From Treponema sp. (lineage in GTDB: Bacteria > Spirochaetota > Spirochaetia > Treponematales > Breznakiellaceae): a stretch of DNA of 60,546 bases. Under the pieces are notes generated by a model. It saw nothing but the letters and a program-made list of their open reading frames with translations. It was not told the DNA's origin and did no database searches. Made by a program: the position numbers and the translations under genes. Below, piece after piece: positions 18,196 to 26,528 of the stretch (its first letter is position 1; each line of letters begins with the position of its first letter). Where the stretch lies: positions 1-60,546 of the forward strand of contig JAISBS010000057.1 in NCBI GenBank assembly GCA_031266075.1, written 5' to 3'.

Positions 18196-18417
18196 ATGGC
18201 CAGAAAAGGAAAGGTCGTTATCGACCGTGAATTGTGCAAGGGCTGTTTTTTGTGCGTCCGCGCCTGCCCCCTGAAAATTTTGGAACCCGATACGGAGCCG
18301 AATTCGTCCGGTTCCTACCCCTCAAAGGTGATATGCCCTGACAAATGTATCGCCTGCGGCAACTGTTTTGAGGTATGCCCGGACGTATGTATGAGCATTT
18401 ACGACGTCAGCGCATAA
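18196..18417 (+). CDS. korD: 2-oxoacid:ferredoxin oxidoreductase delta subunit (2x[4Fe-4S] ferredoxin)
   Basis: A 73-residue ferredoxin-type subunit. Two cysteine clusters, CKGCFLCVRACP and CIACGNCFEVCP, bind two [4Fe-4S] centres that pass electrons from the catalytic subunits to ferredoxin. The ATG at 18196 is preceded by GGAGAGGAGACCC. An in-frame ATG at 18181 would place that ribosome site inside the gene, so it is rejected. It is first in the operon korD-korA-(small ORF)-korB-korC. The symbol follows the 2-oxoglutarate enzyme; a branched-chain (Vor) enzyme is equally possible. Confidence 0.85.
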   Translation: MARKGKVVIDRELCKGCFLCVRACPLKILEPDTEPNSSGSYPSKVICPDKCIACGNCFEVCPDVCMSIYDVSA

Positions 18418-18465
18418 GGGTTTTCCCTGCGGAAAACGCCGTGCTTTTAACGCAAGGAGATTTTT

Positions 18466-19554
18466 GTGGAACCTGAAAAAGTTTTGATGAAAGGGAATGA
18501 CGCTATTGCCGAGGCGGCCCTCCGGGTGGGCTGTACCGCCTACTTCGGCTACCCCATCACCCCCCAGAATGAACTTATCGCCTATATGGCAAAACAGATG
18601 CTTGCCCGGGGCCGGATTTTTATTCAGGCCGAAAGCGAGACGGCGGCGATCAATATGGTCTACGGGGCGTCCTGCGCCGGGGCCCGGGCCATGACCAGTT
18701 CCTCAAGCCCCGGCATCAGCCTGAAACAGGAGGGTATATCCTATGCCGCCGGGGCCGATGTGCCCTGCGTTATCGTCAATGTGGTCCGGGGCGGGCCGGG
18801 GCTGGGCTCCATCGCCCCCGCCCAGAGCGATTACTTCCAGTCCACCCGGGGGGGAGGCCACGGGGATTACCGCTGCATCGTTCTGGCGCCTAAAAGCGTG
18901 CAGGAGTGCGCGGATCTGACCTCCCTGGCCTTTGACCTGGCGGATCAGTACCGGATGCCGGTGATTCTTCTGGCCGACGGAATGATCGGCCAGATGATGG
19001 AAGGGGTGGTTCTGCCCCCGGAGCGGCCCCTGGAGAACCTGCCCAAACGGGATTGGGCCGCGGGGAACATGACCCGGCGGACCGGGTCGGACAAGGCGGC
19101 GATCCACATAACGTCGATTCATCTGGTTCCCGAAGAACTGGAAGCGAAAACCAGGGCCCGGTTTGAACGGTATGGAAAAATCCGGGCCGCGGAAACCCGG
19201 TTTGAAGACGCCGGCCCCGCGGATGCGGATCTGACCCTGGTGGCCTACGGCACTTCCGCCCGGGTCTGCCAGGGGGCCAAAAAGCTGGCCGAAAAAGAGG
19301 GGATCAAGCTCGGCCTTTTCCGGCCCATTACCCTGTGGCCCTTTCCCTACGGGGCGCTGGCGAAAATCGCCGATAGGGGGAAGCCCCTCCTGAGCGTGGA
19401 GATGAGTCTGGGCCAGCTGGTGGAAGACGTGAAACTTTCGGTGCTGGAGTCCTCCGCCAAATCCGCGGCGGTTTACCTGCTGGGTCATTCCGGCGGGGTT
19501 ATCCCCACGGAGGAAGAAGTGCTGGCGGAGGCCAAACGGATTCTGGGGCGCTGA
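18466..19554 (+). CDS. korA: 2-oxoacid:ferredoxin oxidoreductase alpha subunit
   Basis: A 362-residue subunit with the N-terminal pyrimidine-binding domain of the pyruvate/2-oxoacid:ferredoxin oxidoreductase family: GNDAIAEAALRVGCTAYFGYPITPQNE, then SETAAINMVYGASCAGARAMTSSSSPG. The C-terminal transketolase-like domain carries the VAYGTSARV region. With the beta subunit it binds thiamine diphosphate and decarboxylates a 2-oxoacid to acyl-CoA while reducing ferredoxin. The start is GTG with a strong AAGGAGA 5 bases upstream. The exact substrate (2-oxoglutarate versus 2-oxoisovalerate) cannot be settled from sequence. Confidence 0.88.
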   Translation: MEPEKVLMKGNDAIAEAALRVGCTAYFGYPITPQNELIAYMAKQMLARGRIFIQAESETAAINMVYGASCAGARAMTSSSSPGISLKQEGISYAAGADVPCVIVNVVRGGPGLGSIAPAQSDYFQSTRGGGHGDYRCIVLAPKSVQECADLTSLAFDLADQYRMPVILLADGMIGQMMEGVVLPPERPLENLPKRDWAAGNMTRRTGSDKAAIHITSIHLVPEELEAKTRARFERYGKIRAAETRFEDAGPADADLTLVAYGTSARVCQGAKKLAEKEGIKLGLFRPITLWPFPYGALAKIADRGKPLLSVEMSLGQLVEDVKLSVLESSAKSAAVYLLGHSGGVIPTEEEVLAEAKRILGR

Positions 19555-19566
19555 GGGGAGAAAAAT

Positions 19567-19710
19567 ATGGCGGCGGCCCAAAAAAGCTACGGTGTCTGCC
19601 GGGAGGCTTCCCCGCTGGTTATGAACGCGGCGGCCTGCCCCAACTGCGGGGCGGGCCGGGCAAAACAGGACATGGAGAGAAAAAATGAAGCAATTATACG
19701 GCTACCCTGA
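19567..19710 (+). CDS. Possible 47-residue Cys-motif protein inside the kor operon
   Basis: A short ORF begins with ATG at 19567 behind a strong GGGGAG ribosome site (19554-19560). It fills the 130-bp gap between korA and korB and overlaps the korB start by 26 bp. It encodes 47 residues with CPNCGAG in the middle and one further Cys at position 11, suggestive of a small metal- or Fe-S-binding peptide. The tail after residue 36 reads through the korB start region. I recognise no family. The strong ribosome site and lack of other use for the gap support it, but it may be chance. Confidence 0.4.
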   Translation: MAAAQKSYGVCREASPLVMNAAACPNCGAGRAKQDMERKNEAIIRLP

Positions 19711-20491
19711 AAGCCTGCACAAGGTGCAGACCAAATACTGCGGCGGCTGCGGCCACGGGGTGATCCACCGGATCATCACCGCGCTGATTGACGAACTGGG
19801 GCTCCGGGAAAAGGCGATCATCACCAACCCCGTGGGCTGCGCTATCTGGGCGGATCTGTACTTCGATTTCGATTCGGTGCAGCCCCCCCACGGGCGGACT
19901 CCCGCGGCGGCCACCGGGGTCAAACGGGTTCTGCCGGATCATCTGGTGATCTGCTACCAGGGGGATGGGGACATGGCCGCCATCGGCACCGCGGAGATGA
20001 TCCACGCGGCGAACCGGGGTGAAAAGTTCACCACAATTTTTGTCAACAACGCCATCTACGGCATGACCGGCGGCCAGATGGCCCCCACTACCCTGGTGGG
20101 CCAGAAGGCGTCCACCGCCCCCGCAGGCCGGGATCCGGACGCCGCGGGCATGGGCTACCCCATCCGGGTTTCGGAGCTTTTGGCCACGCTGGACGGCGCC
20201 CGTTACATTGCCCGGGGAGCGGTGAACAACGCCGCCAACATCCGCAAAACCAAACAGTACATCCGCAAAGCCTTTGAGTCCCAGATGGCGGGCGAGGGCT
20301 TTACCATGGTGGAGGTTCTTTCCCCCTGTCCCACAAACTGGAGCATGGATCCCATCCAGTCCGTGGAGTGGCTGGAAAACAACATGATCCCGGTCTTCCC
20401 CCTGGGGGAGATCAAAAACACCCTCGCCGGGGCGGGCATAAAAACCGCCGCCGCCGCGGCTCCGGCAACCGGAAAGCAGGGGGCCGCATAA
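19685..20491 (+). CDS. korB: 2-oxoacid:ferredoxin oxidoreductase beta subunit
   Basis: A 268-residue thiamine-diphosphate subunit. KYCGGCGHGVIHR begins the domain, and GDGDMAAIG with VNNAIYGMTGGQM forms the TPP/Mg site (GDG...N motif). The GMTGGQMAPTT run is common in Vor-type (branched-chain) enzymes as well as in Kor. The ATG is preceded by GGAGAGA. It ends in an Ala-rich tail, and its stop overlaps the korC ATG (TAATG). Confidence 0.88.
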   Translation: MKQLYGYPESLHKVQTKYCGGCGHGVIHRIITALIDELGLREKAIITNPVGCAIWADLYFDFDSVQPPHGRTPAAATGVKRVLPDHLVICYQGDGDMAAIGTAEMIHAANRGEKFTTIFVNNAIYGMTGGQMAPTTLVGQKASTAPAGRDPDAAGMGYPIRVSELLATLDGARYIARGAVNNAANIRKTKQYIRKAFESQMAGEGFTMVEVLSPCPTNWSMDPIQSVEWLENNMIPVFPLGEIKNTLAGAGIKTAAAAAPATGKQGAA

Positions 20492-21024
20492 TGACAGAAA
20501 AATCCTTTTTTGCCGGATTCGGCGGCCAGGGCATCGTGTCCCTGGGGCAGATCTGGGTCTATTGCGCCATGAAGGGGGGAAAAAACGTTACGTTCTTTCC
20601 GTTCTACGGCGCGGAAAAGCGGGGCGGCATCGCACGGGCCAGCGTGATTGTCTCGGACGAAGAAATTGACAGCCCCCTCGTTACCGTCCCCGATTCGGCC
20701 CTGGTGATGAACAGCGACTCCCTCCCCCTCTGCGAAGGCATCCTGAAAAACGGCGGCCTGCTCCTCGTCAACTCCACCCTGGTGAAGGAAACGCCGAAAC
20801 GGACCGGCATCCGGGTGGTGAACATTGAAGCATCGGGCCTGGCGGAAAAAACCGGGAACATCCGCTTTGCCAACATGGTGGCCCTGGGGGCCATGGCAAA
20901 ACTCACCGGGGCCCTCAGCATTGCCGGAATCGAGGAAATTCTCAAAAAGTTTTTTTCCGCCGACAAGCACCGGTTCATTCCGAAAAATGTGGAAGCCATA
21001 GAATCAGGTTACCATGCGGTCTAG
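20491..21024 (+). CDS. korC: 2-oxoacid:ferredoxin oxidoreductase gamma subunit
   Basis: A 177-residue gamma subunit starting MTEKSFFAGFGGQGIVSLG, the conserved GxGGQG motif that contacts CoA and the alpha subunit. YGAEKRGGIARASVIVSDEEI is also family-typical. The ATG overlaps the korB stop and reads in the frame that matches the family. Together the four subunits couple oxidative decarboxylation of a 2-oxoacid to ferredoxin reduction. Reduced ferredoxin could feed the hydrogenase implied by the maturases near 34-39 kb. Confidence 0.88.
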   Translation: MTEKSFFAGFGGQGIVSLGQIWVYCAMKGGKNVTFFPFYGAEKRGGIARASVIVSDEEIDSPLVTVPDSALVMNSDSLPLCEGILKNGGLLLVNSTLVKETPKRTGIRVVNIEASGLAEKTGNIRFANMVALGAMAKLTGALSIAGIEEILKKFFSADKHRFIPKNVEAIESGYHAV

Positions 21025-21157
21025 AATTCTGCTTCCTGCCGGCCTTGCATTTTGCGCTTTATTTACCCACTATTATCAATAATGAAGGTGCGGCCCGCTC
21101 GATGTTTCGCGGGCGGAAGCGGGCGGGTGTTTAAGGACGGGTAAGGGAGAGGCAGAC

Positions 21158-22150
21158 ATGAAGAACAAACGGTTTTTTTTGGCTCTTCTGGCGGGAATGA
21201 TCCTCGCGCCGGGGGCGATTCTTTGGGCCGGGGAGGAAGCGGCTCCCGGAACGGAAACGGCCTCCGCCGGGGGGGTGGTTTCCAAACGGGAACTGACGCT
21301 GAGTCTCTCGTCTTTGCCGGAGGCGCGGCTTGCCTTTAACCAGAATTTCACGTTCCCTTTTCTCCAGGGGGAACATTTTCTGACCAGGGACAACAACATC
21401 AGAACCAGGCTGGGGGCGGAACTGACCCCCGTATCCCTGAACGGCCTTGCCGATGCGTATTGGACGCCCGCAGCCTTTTTCCAGATCCGGGCGGGAACCA
21501 GGCTGGGTTCCGGCTGGAATATCAGTCTTTTTGGCGCCCCGGTTTACGGGATCGGCATTAACCGCCCCGAAAACGCCGCCGGCCCCCTTTTGACTGCCGA
21601 AAGGACGGGGGATCCCTTTGACGGCCTCTACTGGAAGCTTCACGGGGGCGGAACCCTGCAATTCGATTTTGCCGCCCTGTTCCCCGGCGACTGGCATCAT
21701 GTGGTGTTCCAGAGTTACCACGAGATCAACTACCGGGGCTATACCGCCGCCGGCCCCGGAGAAGCATGGGTTTTTGAAAATGACGATGCGGAAAACCTCA
21801 ACGGCTTTAATTACTACGGAAATTTCCTGCTTGGCTATCAGATGCCGATTTTTCTCAATACCACGGGAATTCTTGTGGAAATGGACAAATATCTGTACGA
21901 CACGCCAAACCGGAATCTCTGGGGGGATGAAAAAGTCCGCTGGATCTTTTCGGGGCTTTTCAATTTTACCATTACCAAACGGTTCAGCGCGGCCCTGCTG
22001 GTCCAGTTTCGGACCCGGCGGAATTATGAGGACGGGGACCGGAAAAATACGGCCCATTACTTCTACCAGTCCCGGCGGCTGGACGGGGAAAACCCCCTGC
22101 GGCTGGAATTTTACCGGGTCGCGGCGGCGATGACCTTTGTTTTAAAGTAA
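21158..22150 (+). CDS. Predicted outer-membrane beta-barrel protein
   Basis: A 330-residue protein with a Sec signal peptide (KNKRFFLALLAGMILAPGAILWA) followed by many alternating aromatic/Gly strands (for example YHEINYRGYTAAG) and a C-terminal strand ending in TFVLK. No named family is recognised. The ATG has GGGAGAGGC upstream. It stands alone between korC and the M23 operon, and its 5' leader contains a GCCCGC...GCGGGC hairpin at about 21086-21107. Confidence 0.6.
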   Translation: MKNKRFFLALLAGMILAPGAILWAGEEAAPGTETASAGGVVSKRELTLSLSSLPEARLAFNQNFTFPFLQGEHFLTRDNNIRTRLGAELTPVSLNGLADAYWTPAAFFQIRAGTRLGSGWNISLFGAPVYGIGINRPENAAGPLLTAERTGDPFDGLYWKLHGGGTLQFDFAALFPGDWHHVVFQSYHEINYRGYTAAGPGEAWVFENDDAENLNGFNYYGNFLLGYQMPIFLNTTGILVEMDKYLYDTPNRNLWGDEKVRWIFSGLFNFTITKRFSAALLVQFRTRRNYEDGDRKNTAHYFYQSRRLDGENPLRLEFYRVAAAMTFVLK

Positions 22151-22300
22151 CCGGAGCCGCGGGGCAACAAAGCTCGCTCCGGCCAGGAGCAGCGAGGCCC
22201 GCCCGGAGCAGGGCGATCCGCTCTTTTCTGCCGCTTCCGGCGGGTTTTGGGGGGAATTTCCGGCCAAACTGGTGATTTTTAACAATTGCTGATTTTTTTA

Positions 22301-22329
22301 TTGACAAGCTATGCGCGGCATAGTATGAT
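22301..22329 (+). promoter_or_regulatory. Sigma-70-type promoter for the M23-bactofilin operon
   Basis: TTGACA at 22301-22306 and TATGAT at 22324-22329 are separated by exactly 17 bp. The start codon of the peptidase gene is 32 bp past the -10 box. The preceding 150 bp is GC-rich and structured, with no gene. Confidence 0.75.
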
Positions 22330-22360
22330 AGAGCCCATTATATGGTGAAAGAGGGATGCA

Positions 22361-23398
22361 GTGGCTTCGGTCCATGAATATAAACGGCTTGAGAATAGCA
22401 TAGTCCAAAAGTCCAAAAATTTAGCCTCCGCTGCGGCTGCCGCCGTTGCCGGGGTCTGGAAGGCCCTGCTCCGGGTCCTTTCCCGCCGCTACACGGTGGT
22501 TTTTGTCCCCCATTCCGAAAAAAAGGTCTACAATCTACATGTAAACGTGCTTTCGATATGTTGCTTTTTGCTGGTTACCGCAGGCATTATCGGGGCCTTT
22601 TTCTGGTTTGGCGCTTCCTACAGCGGCGCCCGGAACATATTGGCCGATAAAGACAGCCGTTTAAAGGACACCCAGGCCAGTTTGGATCAGTTGCGGGACG
22701 AGGCGGCCCAAATGCTCCTGGAAGCCCGGCGTTTTGAGAGCGCCCTTTCGGGTACGCTTTCCGCCATGGGGGGTAATGCCGCGGGGGCCAATGCCGCTTC
22801 CCCCGCTTCCGGAGACCTTTCTTCTTTTATTGACATCCGGGAAACCCCCGAAGGGATCCTCCGGGAGGCGTCGTATATCGGGAGTTTTAGGGATTATCTC
22901 ATCAGTATCCAGAGGCCGCTGACAGAATTGGGCAATTTGCTGAATTCCCAGAGCGCCCTGCTGACGGAAATCCCCAGCATTTGGCCCATCAAGGGCGGCG
23001 TCGGGCATATTTCCATGTTTTTCGGCCAGAACGAGAACCCCTTTACCGGCCAATACTACATCCACAAGGGGATAGACCTTTCTACTTACCGCCAGGGCGA
23101 TCCGGTGGTGGCCGCGGCGGACGGCCAGGTGGCTACGGTGGATTACGACGCGACGGGGTTCGGGAATTATGTGATTATCAAACATAAACACGGCTATTAT
23201 ACCCGGTATGCCCATATGCAGGGCTTCAAGGTGAAAATCGGCCAGCGGGTTCAGCAGGGGGAGATTATCGGCTGGATCGGCAATACCGGGCTTTCCACCG
23301 GCCCCCATTTGCATTACGAGGTCCATATTGGTTCCGATGTGGTTGATCCCTACAAATATATTAATATCCGCTCCAGCATTGCCCGGCCAACCCGGTAG
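22361..23398 (+). CDS. M23 family metallopeptidase (membrane-anchored)
   Basis: A 345-residue protein. It has a cytoplasmic N-terminus, one membrane helix (about residues 65-87, VLSICCFLLVTAGIIGAFFW), a coiled-coil region (90-130), then a LytM/M23 domain (about 235-330). The zinc ligands are visible: H and D in YIHKGIDLS and the HLHYE motif in GPHLHYEVH. It should cleave peptidoglycan cross-links in the periplasm. The GTG start has GAGGGA upstream. The bactofilin gene follows 32 bp downstream; M23 peptidases paired with bactofilins shape the cell in several phyla. Confidence 0.88.
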   Translation: MASVHEYKRLENSIVQKSKNLASAAAAAVAGVWKALLRVLSRRYTVVFVPHSEKKVYNLHVNVLSICCFLLVTAGIIGAFFWFGASYSGARNILADKDSRLKDTQASLDQLRDEAAQMLLEARRFESALSGTLSAMGGNAAGANAASPASGDLSSFIDIRETPEGILREASYIGSFRDYLISIQRPLTELGNLLNSQSALLTEIPSIWPIKGGVGHISMFFGQNENPFTGQYYIHKGIDLSTYRQGDPVVAAADGQVATVDYDATGFGNYVIIKHKHGYYTRYAHMQGFKVKIGQRVQQGEIIGWIGNTGLSTGPHLHYEVHIGSDVVDPYKYINIRSSIARPTR

Positions 23399-23430
23399 CC
23401 CTGGGCCCCTCGGCGGGTGATTGAGGCGCT

Positions 23431-23862
23431 ATGCCCCCCAGCAGACACGAAGATTTTTCCATAAATACCATTATCGGCCCCAATACCCTGGTAAACGGGA
23501 ATATTGAAACCGGCGGCTTTACTCGTGTGGACGGCAGCGTCCGGGGCAATGTAACTGCCCGGGGCCGGGTTGTTATCGGCGAAAAGGCCCGGATGAAAAG
23601 CAATGTTTCGGGGACCTCCATAACGGTGGGGGGGGTGGTTTGCGGCAATATCATTGCCAGCGAGCGGATTATCGTCCTGTCCACCGGGCTGGTGCTGGGG
23701 GACATTATCACCCGGCGGATTCAGGCCGACGAGGGCTGCCTGATCCACGGCAAGATTTTGGTGTGCCCTGATGAAAAGAGCTGGACCAAGGCCCTGACGG
23801 AACACCGGGATTACCAAAGTATAAAACCGGCCCTCCCCGTTTTCTCCGGGCTTCATGGCTAA
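23431..23862 (+). CDS. Bactofilin family cytoskeletal protein
   Basis: A 143-residue protein with the bactofilin beta-helix: repeated short strands with Gly turns from about residue 10 to 110 (NTIIGPNTLVNGNIETGG, VRGNVTARGRVVIGEKA, GGVVCGNIIASERI). Bactofilins polymerise without nucleotide on the inner membrane and position cell-wall enzymes. The preceding membrane M23 peptidase is the likely partner. The next gene overlaps by 8 bp. Confidence 0.85.
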   Translation: MPPSRHEDFSINTIIGPNTLVNGNIETGGFTRVDGSVRGNVTARGRVVIGEKARMKSNVSGTSITVGGVVCGNIIASERIIVLSTGLVLGDIITRRIQADEGCLIHGKILVCPDEKSWTKALTEHRDYQSIKPALPVFSGLHG

Positions 23863-24406
23863 GGTCGAACTGCCCGATCCTGCGGGCTTTTTCCTGAATC
23901 CCGCCGGACATTCCCTGACCAGGACGGAAACCGGAAAAACCCGGAGCAAGCCGGTCCGGGGCGCGCAAAAGGCCGGATTTTCTACCCTGCTGGAAGCGGA
24001 AAAATCCGCCGAATTGGGCCCTCTGCCGGATTTTCCGGTCTCCGATGAAACGGTCAGCCAGTTGATGGATGAAGTCCGGGCTGCGGGGGACGATCTGCGG
24101 GATCGTCCCTTTCCCGATGAAATTCTGCACTACAAGCGGGCGGTGCGGAATTTTATGCATTATGTGGTGAAAAACGGGTATCAGGTACAGACCGGCACGG
24201 GGATTCCGAAATTCCTCAAGCCCGGTTATAAAGGGCCCCGGGGCACGCCTGAATCCCTGGAACGGCGGGCATATATCCAGGTTCAGGTGATTGATAAAAA
24301 GCTGGAGGACATGGCCGCCTTTATTCTCAACAGCCAGATGAACCAGTTGGAACTGGCGGCCCGCCTTGAGGAAATTACCGGGCTTCTGATAGATTTATTG
24401 CAGTAA
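23855..24406 (+). CDS. YaaR family protein (DUF327)
   Basis: A 183-residue helical protein matching the YaaR/DUF327 family. It contains FSTLLEAEKS, then PDEILHYKRAVRNFMHYVVKNGY and the C-terminal IQVQVIDKKLEDMAAF. The function is unknown in the family. In Gram-positives yaaR lies near yaaT (ricT), and the same adjacency is seen here, 9 bp upstream of the RicT gene. The start overlaps the bactofilin gene. Confidence 0.8.
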   Translation: MAKVELPDPAGFFLNPAGHSLTRTETGKTRSKPVRGAQKAGFSTLLEAEKSAELGPLPDFPVSDETVSQLMDEVRAAGDDLRDRPFPDEILHYKRAVRNFMHYVVKNGYQVQTGTGIPKFLKPGYKGPRGTPESLERRAYIQVQVIDKKLEDMAAFILNSQMNQLELAARLEEITGLLIDLLQ

Positions 24407-24415
24407 GGAATAACT

Positions 24416-25384
24416 ATGGGCGATTCGGATGAATATGAAGATATAGACGAGGATATATCCGCCCTGGAGGATAATCCCGCTGAGGAACCGGAGGGGGACG
24501 GCGTTATTGCCGTGCAGGGAGCGAGGCTGGAGTCCATCGCCCCGGATACGCCGGTTTATCGGCTCCGGCTTTTTTACTCCCACGAAACTTTTCTGGCGAT
24601 CTATAAGGGCGACCTCTTGAGCCCCGGCAGCATGGTGGTGGTGCCCACCCGGTATGGCCGGGATCTGGCTCAGGTTATTGGCCGGGTAAGCGGGAACAAT
24701 GTCCCGGCGGCGCAGGAATTTGCCTGGGTTGACCGCGTTGCCGCCGATGAGGATCTGCAAAAATCCGGCAATAACCGGGAACTGGAAAAAGAAGCCTTCC
24801 GAATCTGCAGGGAAAAAATAGAAGCCCACCACCTGGAGATGAAGCTGGTTTCCGTTCATTATCTTCTTGAAGAGCCGAAGGTTCTGTTTTTCTTTACTGC
24901 GGAAAGCCGGGTGGACTTTCGGGAACTGGTGAAAGACCTGGTGGGCGTCTTTAAGACCCGGATAGAACTGCGGCAGATCGGCGTCCGGGACGAGGCCAGG
25001 GTAGTGGGGGGCCTGGGAGTTTGCGGCAGGGGCTACTGTTGCCACATGGTGTCGGACAAGCTCAAGCCCGTGTCCATCAAGATGGCCAAGGATCAGAATT
25101 TGTCTCTGAACTCGATGAAGATTTCCGGCCCCTGCGGACGCCTTCTCTGCTGCCTTTCCTACGAACACGGCTTTTACAGCGAGCAGCGCCGCCTGATCCC
25201 CCAGGAGGGCGCCAGGGTCGGCTACGGGGACGCCCTCTGGAAAGTGGTGGAGGTCAATGTGGCGGCGGGGCGGTTAAAGCTTTCCGCGGAAGACGGCAGG
25301 CAAATAACCCTGCCCGCCTCCAGCTTTGAACGGATGGACAACCGCTGGCAGGTAAAAGCGGCGATTCAGGAAGCCGAAAAGTAA
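24416..25384 (+). CDS. ricT: PSP1-domain protein, RicT/YaaT family
   Basis: A 322-residue protein. After an acidic N-terminal tail, the PSP1 domain (about residues 75-270) shows the conserved cysteine cluster GVCGRGYCCH followed by SGPCGRLLCCLSYEHGFY. In Bacillus these cysteines belong to the Ric complex, which binds [4Fe-4S] clusters and assists RNase Y. RNase Y is encoded in this window at 40118, though not adjacent. The ATG follows AAGGAATAACT. The gene ends 1 bp before the convergent cheB. Confidence 0.85.
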   Translation: MGDSDEYEDIDEDISALEDNPAEEPEGDGVIAVQGARLESIAPDTPVYRLRLFYSHETFLAIYKGDLLSPGSMVVVPTRYGRDLAQVIGRVSGNNVPAAQEFAWVDRVAADEDLQKSGNNRELEKEAFRICREKIEAHHLEMKLVSVHYLLEEPKVLFFFTAESRVDFRELVKDLVGVFKTRIELRQIGVRDEARVVGGLGVCGRGYCCHMVSDKLKPVSIKMAKDQNLSLNSMKISGPCGRLLCCLSYEHGFYSEQRRLIPQEGARVGYGDALWKVVEVNVAAGRLKLSAEDGRQITLPASSFERMDNRWQVKAAIQEAEK

Positions 25385-25385
25385 A

Positions 25386-26516
25386 CTACCGGGTCGTTTT
25401 GGCGATGCTGCAGATCCGCCGGGCCATATTGTCCAGGGAAACCTGTTCCTGCACATGGCCCAGTTCCCAGGCTACCCGGGGCATACCGTATACCACGGCG
25501 CTGGACTCATCCTGGCCCAGGGTCATCCCCCCTTCTTTGTAAATGTTCCCCAACTGCTGGGCGCCGTCCCGGCCCATGCCGGTCATAATGACCCCCAGTG
25601 CATGATTGGTATAAGCCATGGCCACGGAGGCGAACAGGACATCCGCCGAGGGCCGGTGGCCCGAAACCTGGGGGGCGTCGGAAAGGCGAGCCACGCCGGA
25701 GAGGGATTTTCTTTCGACCTCCAGGTGTTTGTTCCCCTGGGCGATGAGGATCCGGCCAGGGCGGATTAAATCCCCGTCTTCCGCCTCTTTGACCTCCAGG
25801 GGACAGAGCCGGTCCAGGCTTTTGGCGAATTCATTGGTAAAACCGGCGGGCATATGCTGAACCACCAAAATGGGAACCTGGAGGTCCGCGTCCAGTTCGG
25901 AAAAAACCGCCCGCAGGGCGTCGGGACCCCCGGTGGAAATGCCGATGGCGATGATCTCCGTTTTGCCCGGCTTGCGGATCTGGCCGGGCGGCGCCGCCGG
26001 GGCCGTTCCGGCGGCGGGCCGGTGAAAAATTCCGGCATCCGGGGCGGGGGTTTCGGGCTTTTTGGCGTATTCGCCGGGGCTTAACACTTTTTTCCCCATG
26101 AGCCGGCGGTACTGGCCGCCGTAGCCCAGCAGCATAGGGATAAGGATGTCTTTGACGGAGCCCACGTCTTCGGAAACCGAACCGGAAGGTTTCTGGATAA
26201 AATCGCTGGCTCCCAGGGCCAGGGCTTCCATGGTTATTTCCGCGCCCCGCCGGGCAATGGACGAAAGGATAATCACGGGGATTTTGATCCCCTGTTTTTT
26301 CCGTTCCTTGAGGAATTCAATGCCGTTCATTTCGGGCATTTCCAGGTCCAGAATAATCACATCGGGGTTCACCCGGGGAATCTTTTGCAGGGCAAAGACG
26401 CCGTTCATGGCCTTTTCGGCAATCACCAGGCCGGGAGCGGCTTCAACCATCCTGCCGATCAGGTTCCGCATCAGCGCCGAGTCGTCTACAATCAGAACTG
26501 AAACTTCATCAGCCAC
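25386..26516 (-). CDS. cheB: Chemotaxis protein-glutamate methylesterase/glutaminase CheB
   Basis: A 376-residue two-domain enzyme. The receiver domain has phospho-acceptor Asp57 in VIILDLEMPEMNG. After a Pro/Ala linker (about 145-185) the methylesterase domain shows the catalytic triad Ser194 (GISTGGPDA), His221 (VQHMPAGFT) and Asp317 (GMGRDGAQ). It removes methyl groups from chemoreceptors when phosphorylated by CheA. It lies 12 bp downstream of cheR on the same strand, so adaptation enzymes are co-expressed. Confidence 0.93.
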   Translation of the reverse strand: MADEVSVLIVDDSALMRNLIGRMVEAAPGLVIAEKAMNGVFALQKIPRVNPDVIILDLEMPEMNGIEFLKERKKQGIKIPVIILSSIARRGAEITMEALALGASDFIQKPSGSVSEDVGSVKDILIPMLLGYGGQYRRLMGKKVLSPGEYAKKPETPAPDAGIFHRPAAGTAPAAPPGQIRKPGKTEIIAIGISTGGPDALRAVFSELDADLQVPILVVQHMPAGFTNEFAKSLDRLCPLEVKEAEDGDLIRPGRILIAQGNKHLEVERKSLSGVARLSDAPQVSGHRPSADVLFASVAMAYTNHALGVIMTGMGRDGAQQLGNIYKEGGMTLGQDESSAVVYGMPRVAWELGHVQEQVSLDNMARRICSIAKTTR

Positions 26517-26528
26517 GGATCAGCCTCC

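Noticed and set aside
18703-19581. 292-codon minus-strand frame opposite korA
   Set aside because: Shadow of a GC-rich coding strand; the protein is Gly/Pro/Arg/His-rich in the way antisense frames are, and korA is certain.
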